Of a DNA stretch of 10,089 nucleotides, positions 1-8,400 are shown piece by piece. Under the pieces are notes generated by a model that saw only the letters and a program-made list of their open reading frames with translations, made no database searches and was not told the origin of the DNA. Where the stretch lies: assembly GCA_934561485.1 (NCBI GenBank), contig CAKTGS010000075.1, forward strand, positions 1 to 10,089. Reading direction: 5' to 3'. The DNA comes from an uncultured Faecalibacterium sp. (GTDB lineage Bacteria > Bacillota > Clostridia > Oscillospirales > Ruminococcaceae). A program made the position numbers and the translations under genes. Numbering within the stretch: the first letter of the stretch is position 1; each line of letters starts with the position of its first letter.

Positions 1-206
1 TAAAAAGATCCCGCCCGGTCGTCTGCGGTCAATCAAACCTACCCTTACGGACAGGTGGGTGCCCTGTCGCCGGATTCGCGCTTCCTCATCGAGCCTCCAT
101 GGTCGACCCATGGCGGGGAGGTCTGCAATCCACCGGAGAACTCCGGACTCCCGTTGAATGATTAGTAGGATCATATAAACCGCAACAAATCGAGCCGGGC
201 AGGAAG
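1..206 (-). ncRNA. Structured non-coding RNA, family unresolved (6S-like or raiA-type)
   Basis: Read on the minus strand, this stretch folds into a nested structure. A closing helix pairs CCUGCCCGG (203-195) with CCGGGCGGG (18-10) and continues with UGCGGUU (184-178) against GACCGCA (30-24). Inside it CCUAC/GUAGG pair (169-165 with 42-38 in plus coordinates), followed by three arms: a CCGGAG/CUCCGG hairpin (146-133), a long imperfect arm (131-72; GGAUU/AAUCC, CCUC/GAGG, CCAUGG/CCAUGG with a five-base loop), and a GACAGG/CCUGUC hairpin (68-50). The closing helix is followed within a few bases by UUUUU at 6-2, so the RNA probably ends there as a terminator. No long ORF with a ribosome site is seen. 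A long closing stem plus open junction resembles 6S RNA; the multi-arm shape would also suit raiA-type RNA. The SRP signature GGAAGGAAGC and tmRNA 3' end are absent. The 5' end is uncertain; no clear separate promoter is visible in the 25 bases after the DUF1292 stop. It is confident as structured RNA, not as to family. Confidence 0.6.
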
Positions 207-232
207 TTTTGCCGGTTCAATCGTTCACAGGA

Positions 233-544
233 TCACTCAATGTCGTAATCTTCGCTCAGACGCTTCTCGAACAGCTTGCTGACTTCCAGCAGAGTCTCGT
301 CATCGTCCACAACGTCCAGATACTCGCCGTCCTCGTCCTCGCCAACGCTCAGGATCACCAGCTGGGCATCCTCTGCGTCCTCTTCGTTTTCGGCGTATTC
401 CACAACGGCCAGGTAATGGACCCCCTTGTGATCCAGTGCATCGATCACTTCAAACGTGACCTCATTGCCATCCTCATCCTGAAGGGTCATCAGGTCGGGC
501 TGATACTCTTCTTCGGCATTCGGGTTCTTGATTTCGTCAGACAT
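233..544 (-). CDS. DUF1292 family protein (YrzB-like)
   Basis: This encodes a 103-residue, very acidic cytoplasmic protein with no signal peptide or membrane segment. The core, with segments such as MTLQDEDGNEVTFEVID, HYLAVVEY and QLVILSVGEDEDG, matches the DUF1292 family as I know it: conserved in Firmicutes, commonly encoded just after ruvX, and of unknown biochemical function. The ATG at 544-542 is preceded by an AGGAG ribosome site (plus 555-559), and the promoter lies at 657-629. In this window the usual ruvX-DUF1292 pairing is split by a plus-strand cyclophilin gene, so DUF1292 has its own promoter. Its stop (235-233) is about 27 bases before the structured RNA, with no terminator between them, so the RNA may be its 3' UTR or a processing product. 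Family call is firm; function is unknown. Confidence 0.9.
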   Translation of the reverse strand: MSDEIKNPNAEEEYQPDLMTLQDEDGNEVTFEVIDALDHKGVHYLAVVEYAENEEDAEDAQLVILSVGEDEDGEYLDVVDDDETLLEVSKLFEKRLSEDYDIE

Positions 545-579
545 AAGATCCGTTCTCCTGTATCTCTTGCATCATTCTT

Positions 580-614
580 GCTGCCCGAAAGCAGCTGCGG
601 TGTTTGTGCACCGC
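580..614 (-). other. Two tandem hairpins in the DUF1292 5' UTR
   Basis: In the leader transcribed leftward from about 622, GCGGTG/CACCGC (614-597) forms a six-pair stem with a six-base loop, and GCUGC/GCAGC (595-580) forms a second stem directly after it. Neither is followed by a U-tract, so they do not look like terminators. They may stabilise the mRNA or bind a regulator; no function is shown. Confidence 0.45.
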
Positions 615-628
615 CTTGTTCTGCATAT

Positions 629-657
629 AGTGTAGCGTTTTTTTGCCTGCTCGTCAA
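629..657 (-). promoter_or_regulatory. Sigma-A-type promoter for the DUF1292 gene
   Basis: On the minus strand TTGACG (657-652) and TACACT (634-629) are separated by exactly 17 bases, each one or two changes from consensus. Predicted initiation is near 622, giving a 5' UTR of about 78 nucleotides. Confidence 0.75.
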
Positions 658-726
658 GATGCTTTTTCGCACAGAAAATGTCCTGCAAATTTTCACGTAT
701 TTTCTCTCGCACTGCGGGCCGGAATA

Positions 727-735
727 TGGTATACT
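727..735 (+). promoter_or_regulatory. Extended -10 promoter for the cyclophilin gene
   Basis: TGG followed by TATACT (730-735) is a good extended -10 element. No convincing -35 sits 16-18 bases upstream; the best is CTCGCA at 706-711. Initiation is predicted near 742, about 60 bases before the ATG. Confidence 0.6.
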
Positions 736-750
736 ATCCTCTGAATCTCT

Positions 751-770
751 GTGCACGGCAGGCTGTGCAC
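751..770. repeat. GTGCAC inverted repeat downstream of the cyclophilin promoter
   Basis: Two copies of the palindrome GTGCAC (751-756 and 765-770) flank eight bases, just after the predicted transcription start. They could form a small RNA hairpin or a two-half-site operator. A third GTGCAC lies at 606-611 in the leader of the divergent gene. Purely a sequence observation. Confidence 0.4.
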
Positions 771-802
771 TTGCTATAGCGTATGGAGCGGGGGCGGAAA
801 CT

Positions 803-1522
803 ATGCATAAAAAACGGATCATTGCACTGGTGCTGGCGGTATTACTGCTGGCGGGCTGTGCAGGCGGCGGGGGCGGCGGCGCATCGGCGCAGAAGATCAC
901 CCGCCCGGCGGTGGAGTCGGCAGAAGAGCAGTTCACCCACCCGGCAGCGGGGGATACGGTGGCCGTGTTCGATACCTCGGCGGGCGTGTTCAAGGTGGTG
1001 CTCTTCCCGGCGGAAGCGCCTCAGGCCTGCGATAATTTCATCGGCCTGGTGCAGGCGGGCTACTACAATGGGCTGACGGTCTCCCGGGTGGAGAGCGGCT
1101 TTGTGGTGGAAGCCGGGCAGGGTGCCGATGGCAAAGGCACCACCATCTGGAAGAACGGCGCACGCTACCCGGTGGAAGCCACCGACCATCTGCACCACTA
1201 TTCCGGGGCGCTGTGCATGGGCGTGGATGCTTCCGGCGAGTGCGCCAGCGTGTTCTACGTGATGCAGACGCTGCCGGGCAGCGACTCGGTGACCCAGGAG
1301 CTGGTGGACCAAATGAACAGTGCGGGCTACCGCGCCGAGGTGGTGGCCGCCTATCAGACCGCCGGCGGCGCACCCTTCCTGGACTACACCGACACGGTGT
1401 TCGGCCAGGTGTATGAGGGCATGGACGTCATCGACACCATCGGCCAGACCAACGTGGACGAAAACCAGAAGCCCACCGAGGACATCACCATCAACAGTGT
1501 GACGATTGAGCAGTATGAATGA
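803..1522 (+). CDS. Lipoprotein cyclophilin-type peptidyl-prolyl isomerase
   Basis: This 239-residue protein begins with a short basic segment and a hydrophobic stretch ending in the lipobox LLAGC, with Cys19 as the expected lipidated residue. A Gly-rich tether (residues 21-26) follows, so the protein should be anchored on the outer face of the membrane. Residues about 50-236 form a cyclophilin domain: YYNGLTVSRV (87-96) corresponds to the YYDGLTFHRV block with catalytic Arg95, GFVVEAG (99-105) replaces FMIQGGD, SGALCMG (134-140) replaces GxLSMA, and FGQVYEGMDVIDTI is a standard C-terminal motif. Cyclophilins catalyse proline cis-trans isomerisation and help fold exported proteins. Two substrate-binding glutamines appear replaced (Q to E/A in the FMIQGGD block, Q to V in the SQFFI block), so activity may be low or its specificity altered. 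The ATG at 803 was chosen because it starts the signal peptide directly; the ribosome site is weak (GGAG at 785-788 or GGGCGGA nearer). The frame stays open upstream to 209, but that part overlaps the DUF1292 gene antisense. Confidence 0.88.
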   Translation: MHKKRIIALVLAVLLLAGCAGGGGGGASAQKITRPAVESAEEQFTHPAAGDTVAVFDTSAGVFKVVLFPAEAPQACDNFIGLVQAGYYNGLTVSRVESGFVVEAGQGADGKGTTIWKNGARYPVEATDHLHHYSGALCMGVDASGECASVFYVMQTLPGSDSVTQELVDQMNSAGYRAEVVAAYQTAGGAPFLDYTDTVFGQVYEGMDVIDTIGQTNVDENQKPTEDITINSVTIEQYE

Positions 1523-1559
1523 GAAATGGGACGCCGTCAGGCGTCCCATTTCTCATTCA
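1516..1559. terminator. Bidirectional terminator between convergent cyclophilin gene and ruvX
   Basis: Arms 1516-1535 and 1540-1559 are perfectly complementary over 20 bases around the loop GTCA. The GC core GGGACGCC/GGCGTCCC is followed in both directions by the same ATTTCTCATTCA, a weak U-rich tail, so the element is symmetric. The cyclophilin stop codon TGA (1520-1522) lies in the left arm and the ruvX stop (1559-1557) in the right arm. Confidence 0.85.
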
Positions 1560-1988
1560 AATCTCCCCCGGGTGCTCCTTCCGCCAGGCCAGGTAATCGT
1601 CCAGAATGACGGTGGCGCTTACCGAGTCCAGGATCTCCTTGCGCTTTTCCCCAAAGGTGCCGCTTTCGTCCAGAAGATCTGCGGCGGCGCAGGTGGTCTG
1701 GCGCTCGTCCCACATGCGCACCGGCAGGCCGCTCCAGATCTCCACCGTCTTGGCCAGCTTGCGGCTTTTGGCGGCGCGCTCGCCCTCGGTGCCGTCCATA
1801 TTCAGCGGCAGGCCGATGACGATCAGCTCGGCCCCGATCTCCTTGGCTACCTCGCACACCCGGGCCGCCACCTTGTTGCGGGCTTTGAGGGTGATCTGCG
1901 GGGTGATGGGGGTGGTCAGAAATTCGGTGCCATCGCAGGTGGCAAGGCCGGTGCGACTGTCGCCGTAATCCACAGCTAAAATTTTCAT
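1557..1988 (-). CDS. ruvX: RuvX/YqgF family RNase H-fold nuclease
   Basis: This 143-residue protein matches the usual YqgF length of about 140. The RNase H-like fold is marked by the first strand MKILAVDYGDSRTG with Asp7, the block VIGLPLNMDGTEG (57-69), WDERQTT (93-99) containing a conserved Asp-Glu pair, and a C-terminal DSVSATVILDDYL (121-133) with late acidic residues. The family was named a putative Holliday junction resolvase. In E. coli YqgF is needed for 16S rRNA 5' end maturation, and which role dominates here cannot be told from sequence. The ATG at 1988 is chosen because it starts exactly at the conserved first strand and has AGAAAGGA (1996-2003 on plus) at good spacing. An in-frame ATG near 2060 would add 24 unrelated residues and lies upstream of the predicted promoter start. 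The gene is divergent from addB and convergent with the cyclophilin gene. Confidence 0.93.
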   Translation of the reverse strand: MKILAVDYGDSRTGLATCDGTEFLTTPITPQITLKARNKVAARVCEVAKEIGAELIVIGLPLNMDGTEGERAAKSRKLAKTVEIWSGLPVRMWDERQTTCAAADLLDESGTFGEKRKEILDSVSATVILDDYLAWRKEHPGEI

Positions 1989-2022
1989 GAAGGGTTCCTT
2001 TCTCTGCATATTGTTCTGCCCC

Positions 2023-2051
2023 AGTGTACCACACGGGCGGGGGCAATGCAA
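2023..2051 (-). promoter_or_regulatory. Promoter for ruvX
   Basis: On the minus strand TTGCAT (2051-2046), a 17-base spacer and TACACT (2028-2023) form a promoter; TGG directly precedes the -10, making it an extended -10 as well. Initiation is predicted near 2016, about 28 bases before the ATG. Confidence 0.65.
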
Positions 2052-2081
2052 AGAAAACAAGTGGTTTTGCGCCGGGTTTCG

Positions 2082-2090
2082 TGATACAAT
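2082..2090 (+). promoter_or_regulatory. Extended -10 promoter for addBA
   Basis: TGA followed by TACAAT (2085-2090) is an extended -10 with no clear -35 at standard spacing. Initiation is predicted near 2097. The gene has AAGGAG at 2108-2113, nine bases before the ATG. The ruvX and addB -10 elements lie about 57 bases apart, back to back. Confidence 0.6.
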
Positions 2091-2122
2091 AGACCAAAAA
2101 CATCAAAAAGGAGACGGATACC

Positions 2123-5100
2123 ATGCTCAAACTGGTTTTGGGCGGCTCCGGCAGCGGCAAGACCACCCTGCTGTATGCCCGCATTAAGGCCCGCGCCGAG
2201 GCCGGGCAGCGCAGCATCCTGCTTGTGCCGGAGCAGTTCACCTCCAGCACCGAGGGCCGCATCTACCGGGAACTGGGGGATGCTCTGTCCGGCATGGTGG
2301 AGAGCTTTTCCTTCACCAGCCTGGCCGAGCGCATTCTTTCCGCCGAGGGCGGCGCGGCGGTGCAGACCCTTTCGGATGCAGGGCGCGCCGTGCTGGTGCG
2401 CCGCGCGCTGGAAGAACTGCAGGACCATGTGCAGTATTATTACCGCCACCGGCGCAGTGCAGCCTTCTGCCAGATGGCCGCCGAGACCATTGACGAGCTG
2501 AAAAGCGCCGGGCTTTCCGGCACGCAGCTGGCCGAACTGGCGCAGGACTGCGGCCCCGAGAGCGGCAAGCTGGCGGAGCTGGCTCTGATCTTTCAGGGCT
2601 ACGAGACCCTGCTGGCGGGCACCGGCATGGACCCGGCCGACCGGCTGGAGTTGGCGGCTGACCGGCTGGAAGCTGCCCTGGCCCGGGGAGAACTGCCGGA
2701 CTTCCTGCAGGACCGGACCGTGTTCATTGACGAATTCGATACCTTCAACGCCCCCAAAAAGCGGCTGATGGGAGTGCTGCTGGCGGCCCTGCCCACCGTG
2801 ACCGTGGCCCTGTGCGATGACGGCACCCCCCTGGTGCAGGGAGACACAGGCCTGTTTTCCGGTGCCAAGCTGGTGGCCCAGCAGCTGCGGCAGCTGGCCC
2901 GCAGAAACGGAGCCGAGACCGCCGTGCCGGAACTGCTGCGCCGGGACCTGCGCCACAACGGGGCACCGGGGCTGGCGGCCGTTACGGAACTGCTGGAGAC
3001 CGGCTGCTGCGAGGCGCCCCCTGCCGCCCCGGAACTGCGGCTGTTTGCGGCGGCCAGCCGGGAAGAGGAAGCCCGCTGCGCTGCCGGTGCCATCCGCCGC
3101 CTGATGCGGCAGGGCGTGCGCTGTGGAAAGATCGCGGTGGTCTGCCGCGACATCGGCCAGTACCGTGCGGCGGTGCGGTATGAGTTCCGCATGGCGGATA
3201 TCCCGCTGTACTGCGATGAACCCACCACCCCGGAGTTCAGTGCTCCGGCCACGGCGGTGCGGGCACTGCTGGCCCTGCTGCGCGGGGCCGACATGACCGA
3301 GCAGCTCACCGTTCTGGCCAAGACCGGCCTGTGCGCCTTGAGCGAAGAGCAGGTGTGTGCGCTGGAAAACTACGCCTACACCTGGTCGCCCACGGCGGCG
3401 GACTGGCGGACGAAATTCACCAAAAGCCCCAAAGGCTTCGGCGAAGAAGAGCTGACCGAAGAGGATCAGAAAAATCTGGACATGGCAGAAGAAGCCCGCG
3501 CCATGCTGGCGGAGGCAGTGGACGAGCTGCGCAGTAAGGTACGCGGGGCCAATGCCGAGCAGATCAGCCGGGCGGTGTATTTCTGCCTGAAAAAGCTGGG
3601 GGCCGAAGAGCAGCAGGCGGCCCAGGTGGAAGCGGTGCGCACGGCCCGGGGCATTCCGGCAGCGGAAGAAGCGGCCCGGGAGTGGAACGTGGTGATGCAG
3701 CTGCTGGACGAAATGGCCCATCTGCTGGGGCAGCAGAGCGTGACCACGGCAGAATACGAGGACCTGTTCGGCCTGCTGCTGCGCTCGTCCGACCTGGGGC
3801 ACATCCCCCAGACGCTGGACGCCGTGGTGCTGGCCAGTGCGGGCAAAATGCGTCTGGACGCACCGGACTATGTATTCGTGCTGGGCCTTGCGGAAGGCGA
3901 GTTCCCTGCCGCTCCGGCGGAGAGCGGCCTGCTGACCCACGCAGACCGGGACGCCCTGATGGCAAAGCAGATCGAACTGCCGGACTGCTTTGAAAACCGC
4001 GTGGTGCGCGAGCAGGTGTGCTTTTACAAGGCCCTTACCGCCCCGGCCAGGGGTCTGTGGCTCAGCTGGCCCAAGGGCCAGGGGCAGACCCTGTGCGCGG
4101 CGCTGGAACCCATTGTGGAAGCGCTGCACCCGGCGGCCCCGGTGCTGGAACTGCCGGACCTGGCAGCCACCCCGGCGGATGCCCTGGACACCCTGGGCGG
4201 CGGCTGGCCCCTGACCGGCACCGAGCGCGCCAGCCTGACCCAGGCCCTGCGCACCCCGGAAGAGCAGGAGCCGCAGGGGCTGGCGCTGCTGCACCGCATG
4301 GAAGAAAACCCGCCTCGGCAGGTGCAGGACCTGCCTGCTCTGGAAACGCTGCTGGGGCGGCGGCTGCACATTTCGCCCAGCCAGCTGGAAAAATACTATA
4401 CCTGCCGCTACGGCTATTTTCTGCAGTACGTGCTGGGGCTGTACCCGCGCAGGCGGGCAGAGCTTTCGGCAGACCAAAGCGGCAGCCTGATGCACTGGGT
4501 GCTGCAGATGGCGCTGGACCCCCGCCCCGGGCCGGACAACCCCTGCGCGGGACTGCAGAGTTTTCTGGAACGGGACGATGACGCCATGGCAGAGCTGGCG
4601 GCTCTGCTGGTGGACGAGTACGCCAGGCGCCGCCTGCCGGAAAACACTGCCCGCTTTGCCTACCTGCTCTCCCGCCTGAAAAAGAGCATGACCAGCCTGC
4701 TGTGCTACCTGCGGGACGAACAGAAGCAGTCGCAGTTCAAGCCGGTGGCCTGCGAGTTGAAGATCGGCACCGGCCCGGACGCCGTGCAGCCGCAGCTGTA
4801 CCGCCTGTCGGACGGGCGCACCGTGCAGCTCATCGGCTCGGTGGACCGTGCAGACGAGTGGGTGGAAGAGGACGGCACCCGCTGGGTGCGGGTGGTGGAC
4901 TACAAGACCGGCACCAAAAAACTGGACCTGAAAGAGGTATACTGCGGGCTGGACTGCCAGATGCTGCTGTATCTGTTCAGCCTGACCCGGGACGCCGGCG
5001 GGCGCTTTACCGGCGCAGAACCGGCGGGTGTGCTGTATCTGCTGGCCGACCCCGCCCCGGAGACCACCACCCGCGAAAAGGCAGCCCACACGGTGGAATA

Positions 5101-5482
5101 TCAGCTGGACGGCCTGGTGCGGGACGAGCAGAAGGTGTTTGATGCCATGGATGCGGACGAGACCGGACGGTATCTGCCCTTCAGCTTCCGCAACGGCGCG
5201 CCCAGCCCCTACCAAAAGGACAAGCGCGCGGACATTGCCAAGCTCAACCGCATCCAGCTGCATCTGGACGACCTGGTCACCCAGATGGGCGAGCAGCTGT
5301 ACGGCGGGCAGATCGCAGCCCAGCCGCTGGTGGTGAGCAGCAGCAAAAGCCCCTGCACCTGGTGCGATTACAGCTTTATCTGCTGCCACGAGACCGGCAT
5401 CGGGGAACGGGGGCTGGACGCCCCGGCCAAACCCTTTGAGCCGGAAGGACCCCAGGACGATGCAAAGGAGGAACAGCCGTGA
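2123..5482 (+). CDS. addB: ATP-dependent helicase/nuclease subunit AddB
   Basis: AddB is one half of the AddAB complex that processes double-strand breaks into 3' single-stranded DNA for RecA and, in studied Firmicutes, recognises Chi. The 1119-residue length is near the 1166 of B. subtilis AddB. The start is followed at once by a Walker A motif, LGGSGSGKTT (6-15, Lys13). The C-terminal part carries a RecB-type nuclease: His791 in SLMHWVLQ, Asp908 in GSVDRADE, the DYKTG motif with Asp926 and Lys928, and Q946-x3-Y950. Four cysteines, Cys761 in YYTCRYGYF and Cys1078-x2-Cys1081-x5-Cys1087, reproduce the spacing of the AddB iron-sulfur staple. All key residues are present, so it should be functional. 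AAGGAG precedes the ATG by nine bases. The stop overlaps the addA start by four bases, implying translational coupling and equal subunit supply. Confidence 0.96.
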   Translation: MLKLVLGGSGSGKTTLLYARIKARAEAGQRSILLVPEQFTSSTEGRIYRELGDALSGMVESFSFTSLAERILSAEGGAAVQTLSDAGRAVLVRRALEELQDHVQYYYRHRRSAAFCQMAAETIDELKSAGLSGTQLAELAQDCGPESGKLAELALIFQGYETLLAGTGMDPADRLELAADRLEAALARGELPDFLQDRTVFIDEFDTFNAPKKRLMGVLLAALPTVTVALCDDGTPLVQGDTGLFSGAKLVAQQLRQLARRNGAETAVPELLRRDLRHNGAPGLAAVTELLETGCCEAPPAAPELRLFAAASREEEARCAAGAIRRLMRQGVRCGKIAVVCRDIGQYRAAVRYEFRMADIPLYCDEPTTPEFSAPATAVRALLALLRGADMTEQLTVLAKTGLCALSEEQVCALENYAYTWSPTAADWRTKFTKSPKGFGEEELTEEDQKNLDMAEEARAMLAEAVDELRSKVRGANAEQISRAVYFCLKKLGAEEQQAAQVEAVRTARGIPAAEEAAREWNVVMQLLDEMAHLLGQQSVTTAEYEDLFGLLLRSSDLGHIPQTLDAVVLASAGKMRLDAPDYVFVLGLAEGEFPAAPAESGLLTHADRDALMAKQIELPDCFENRVVREQVCFYKALTAPARGLWLSWPKGQGQTLCAALEPIVEALHPAAPVLELPDLAATPADALDTLGGGWPLTGTERASLTQALRTPEEQEPQGLALLHRMEENPPRQVQDLPALETLLGRRLHISPSQLEKYYTCRYGYFLQYVLGLYPRRRAELSADQSGSLMHWVLQMALDPRPGPDNPCAGLQSFLERDDDAMAELAALLVDEYARRRLPENTARFAYLLSRLKKSMTSLLCYLRDEQKQSQFKPVACELKIGTGPDAVQPQLYRLSDGRTVQLIGSVDRADEWVEEDGTRWVRVVDYKTGTKKLDLKEVYCGLDCQMLLYLFSLTRDAGGRFTGAEPAGVLYLLADPAPETTTREKAAHTVEYQLDGLVRDEQKVFDAMDADETGRYLPFSFRNGAPSPYQKDKRADIAKLNRIQLHLDDLVTQMGEQLYGGQIAAQPLVVSSSKSPCTWCDYSFICCHETGIGERGLDAPAKPFEPEGPQDDAKEEQP

Positions 5483-8400
5483 GTGAGCCGAAATGGACCC
5501 CGGCCCAGCGTGCCGCCATCTATGACCGGGGCGGGGCACTGCTGGTAAGTGCTGCTGCAGGCAGCGGCAAAACGGCTGTGCTGACCGAGCGCGCCGTGCA
5601 GCTCATCACCGACCCGGAGCACCCGGTGGACGCGGACGAGCTGCTGATCGTTACCTTTACCAATGCGGCTGCCGCCGAGCTGCGGGCACGCATCGGGCAG
5701 GCGCTGCTGCGCCGCAGCCAGCAGGAGCCGGGCAATACCGCCCTGCGCCGCCAGCGGATGCTGCTGCAGCGTGCTCCCATCTGCACCATTGATGCCTTCT
5801 GCCTGGACCTGCTGCACAAGCACTTCCAGGCATTGGACATTCCGCCGGATTTTACTCCGGCAGACCCCGGCAGCGTGCAGATGCTGCGGGCAGAAGCGCT
5901 GGCCGAGACGCTGGAGCACGCCTATGCTGACCCGGATTTTTGCGCTTTTGCAGACCTGTACGGCAAGGGCCGCACCGACAAACCGGCAGGGGATACCATC
6001 CTGCATGTGTACGATTTTCTGCGCGCGCTGCCGGACTACGACCGCAAACTGGACGAATTTCTGGCTCCCTGGCAGCAGGAAAACGGCTTTGATGCCACCT
6101 GCTGGCACGACCTGCTGCTGGCCGAGGCCGCCCGCTGTGCCAAAGCGGCCCGGGAGCTGCTGTGCGCCGCCCAGCTGGACTGCCGGGAGGACTACGCCCA
6201 GGAAATGGCGGACGCCGAAAGCAAAAAGACGCCTGCCGCCGTCCGCAAGGCTGCGGAAGCGGTGGCGGATAAATATGCCGAAGCCCAGGGGCGGCTGGAA
6301 CGCTCGGCTGCCCTGCTGGGCGAGGTGGAGCGGCTGGCCGCTGCCGGGGAGTGGACGCCCCTGTACGACCGGCTTACCCCCTTTGTACTGGGCATGGAGG
6401 AAGCGCCGGGCCTGAAGGGCATGAAAAAGCACCTGAAAGGCGACCGCAGGGCCGCCATCAAGACCCGCGCGGAGGAAGCAGCCGGGCTGTTTGCGCAGAT
6501 CACGGCCCTGATCTGCTGCAGCGAGGAAGAAGCCGAAGCAGACCGGAAAGCGGCCCTGCCCCGGCTGCGTGCCCTGTTTGCGGCGGTGCGGGAGTTTGAC
6601 GCCCGCTTTACCGCCCGCAAAAAGGAGCGCAAACTGCTGGAATTCAGCGATTTTGAGCATCTGGCCCTGCGGCTGCTGCGGGGGCCGGACGGCACCCCCA
6701 CCCCGCTGTGCGGGAGCATCCGGCAGAATTATGCTGCCGTGATGGTGGACGAATACCAGGACACCAACGCCCTGCAGGATGCACTGTACCGGTGCCTGGC
6801 TTCCCCGGCGGGGGACAACCTGTTCCTGGTGGGCGATCTGAAACAGAGCATCTACCGCTTCCGCCAGGCAGACCCCAGCATCTTCCGTGCCAAGCTGGAC
6901 CATTGGCCGCTGCTGCCGGGCGGCGCGGCGCGCCCCTGCCCACCGGAAGGCACCCCGGGCGAAAACGTTCTGCTGGCGCTGGATGCCAACTTCCGGTCGG
7001 CCCCGCAGGTGGTGGCGGGCATCAATTTTATTTTTGAGCAGCTCATGACCCCGCAGCTGGGCGATACCGCCTACGGGGACGGTCAGCGCCTGGTGTGCGG
7101 TGCGCCGGGAGCCTACGAGGGCAGCGTGGAAGCGCAGTTTCTGCCGGACGACACCGCAGAGACGGATGCGGCCTGGATCGCGCAGAAGATCGAGGCGCTG
7201 GTGGCTGCCGGAGAGCCGGTACGGGACGGCGCGGCCACCCGCCCGGTGCAGTACGAGGACTGCTGCATCCTGCTCTCGGCCCGCGGCAATTTCCCGGCCT
7301 ATGCGGAGGCCCTGACGGCCCGGGGCATTCCGGTGTATGCCGATGCCCGGGAAAACCTGATGACGGCACCCCACATCCGGCCCCTGATCGCCCTGCTGAA
7401 GGTCATTGACAACCCGGCGCAGGACATTTACCTGGCCGCTGCCATGCTGGGGCCGCTGTTCGGCTTTACGGACGATGACCTGGTGCGCCTGCGTGCCCGC
7501 AGCGTGACGCCGGACCATAAAAAAACGCGCATGAGCCTGTACGGCGCGGTGCTGCAGGCAGCGCAGAGCGAAGAGACCGACTGCTTTATCCAAAAGGTAA
7601 AAGCCTTCTACGAGCGGCTGACCGCCCTGCGGCGGATGGCCCGCAGCGCCCCGGCTGAGCAGCTGATGGAAGAGATCTTTGCTTCCACCGGCTACCTGGC
7701 CGCCCTGGGCGTGCTGGAAAACGGCACCCGCCGCCGGGAGGATGCCCGGCGCTTTGCCGCGTTCTGTGCGGTGTCCGGCGCAAACGGCATCTCGGCCCTG
7801 GTGCGCGCCATTGATGCGGCATCCCTGGCCGGTTCCACCGGCGAGACCACGCCCGGCGGTGCACGCCCGGGCTGTGTGTCCATCATGACCATCCACCGCT
7901 CCAAGGGGCTGCAGTTCCCGGTGGTGTTCGTGGCAGATACCGCCCGCAAATTCAACGCGGCGGACACCCGCCAGCCGGTGCTGCTGCATCGGGAATACGG
8001 GGCCGGTCTGCGCCTGCGCCCCGAACAGGGCGAGGGCGCCTACAAAACGGCGGCCTACACGGCCCTGGCCAGCGTGCACGCCCAGGAACTGCGCAGCGAA
8101 CAGATGCGCCTGCTGTACGTGGCCCTTACCCGCGCGCAGGACAAGCTGATCCTCACCGTGCCGCTGGGCATCGGCAAATCCGCAAACCCTTATGCCAGAG
8201 CGGCAGCCTTTCTGGCGGCCGGGGCGGGGAAAACGCTCCACGCACAGGCAAATAGCTTTGCCGACTGGCTGCGGGCGGCCCTGCTGGTGCATCCCTGCGG
8301 CGGGCCGCTGCGGCGGCAGGCCGAAAACCTGGAACTGCCCTTTGCGGACACCCGGAGCACCATTGCCATCACGCTGCCGGAACCCCCGGCGGATGCGGAA

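Noticed and set aside
1..206. SRP RNA, RNase P RNA or tmRNA
   Set aside because: The SRP GGAAGGAAGC loop, RNase P core elements and tmRNA tag/3' end were looked for on both strands and are absent; short matches to the SRP Alu domain are scattered and in the wrong order.
209..802. Upstream in-frame extension of the cyclophilin gene to 209
   Set aside because: It runs antisense through the DUF1292 gene and the promoter region, and would bury the lipoprotein signal peptide in the middle of the protein.
1989..2060. Longer ruvX start near 2060
   Set aside because: It would place the start codon upstream of the predicted promoter start and before the conserved first strand; the ATG at 1988 has its own ribosome site.
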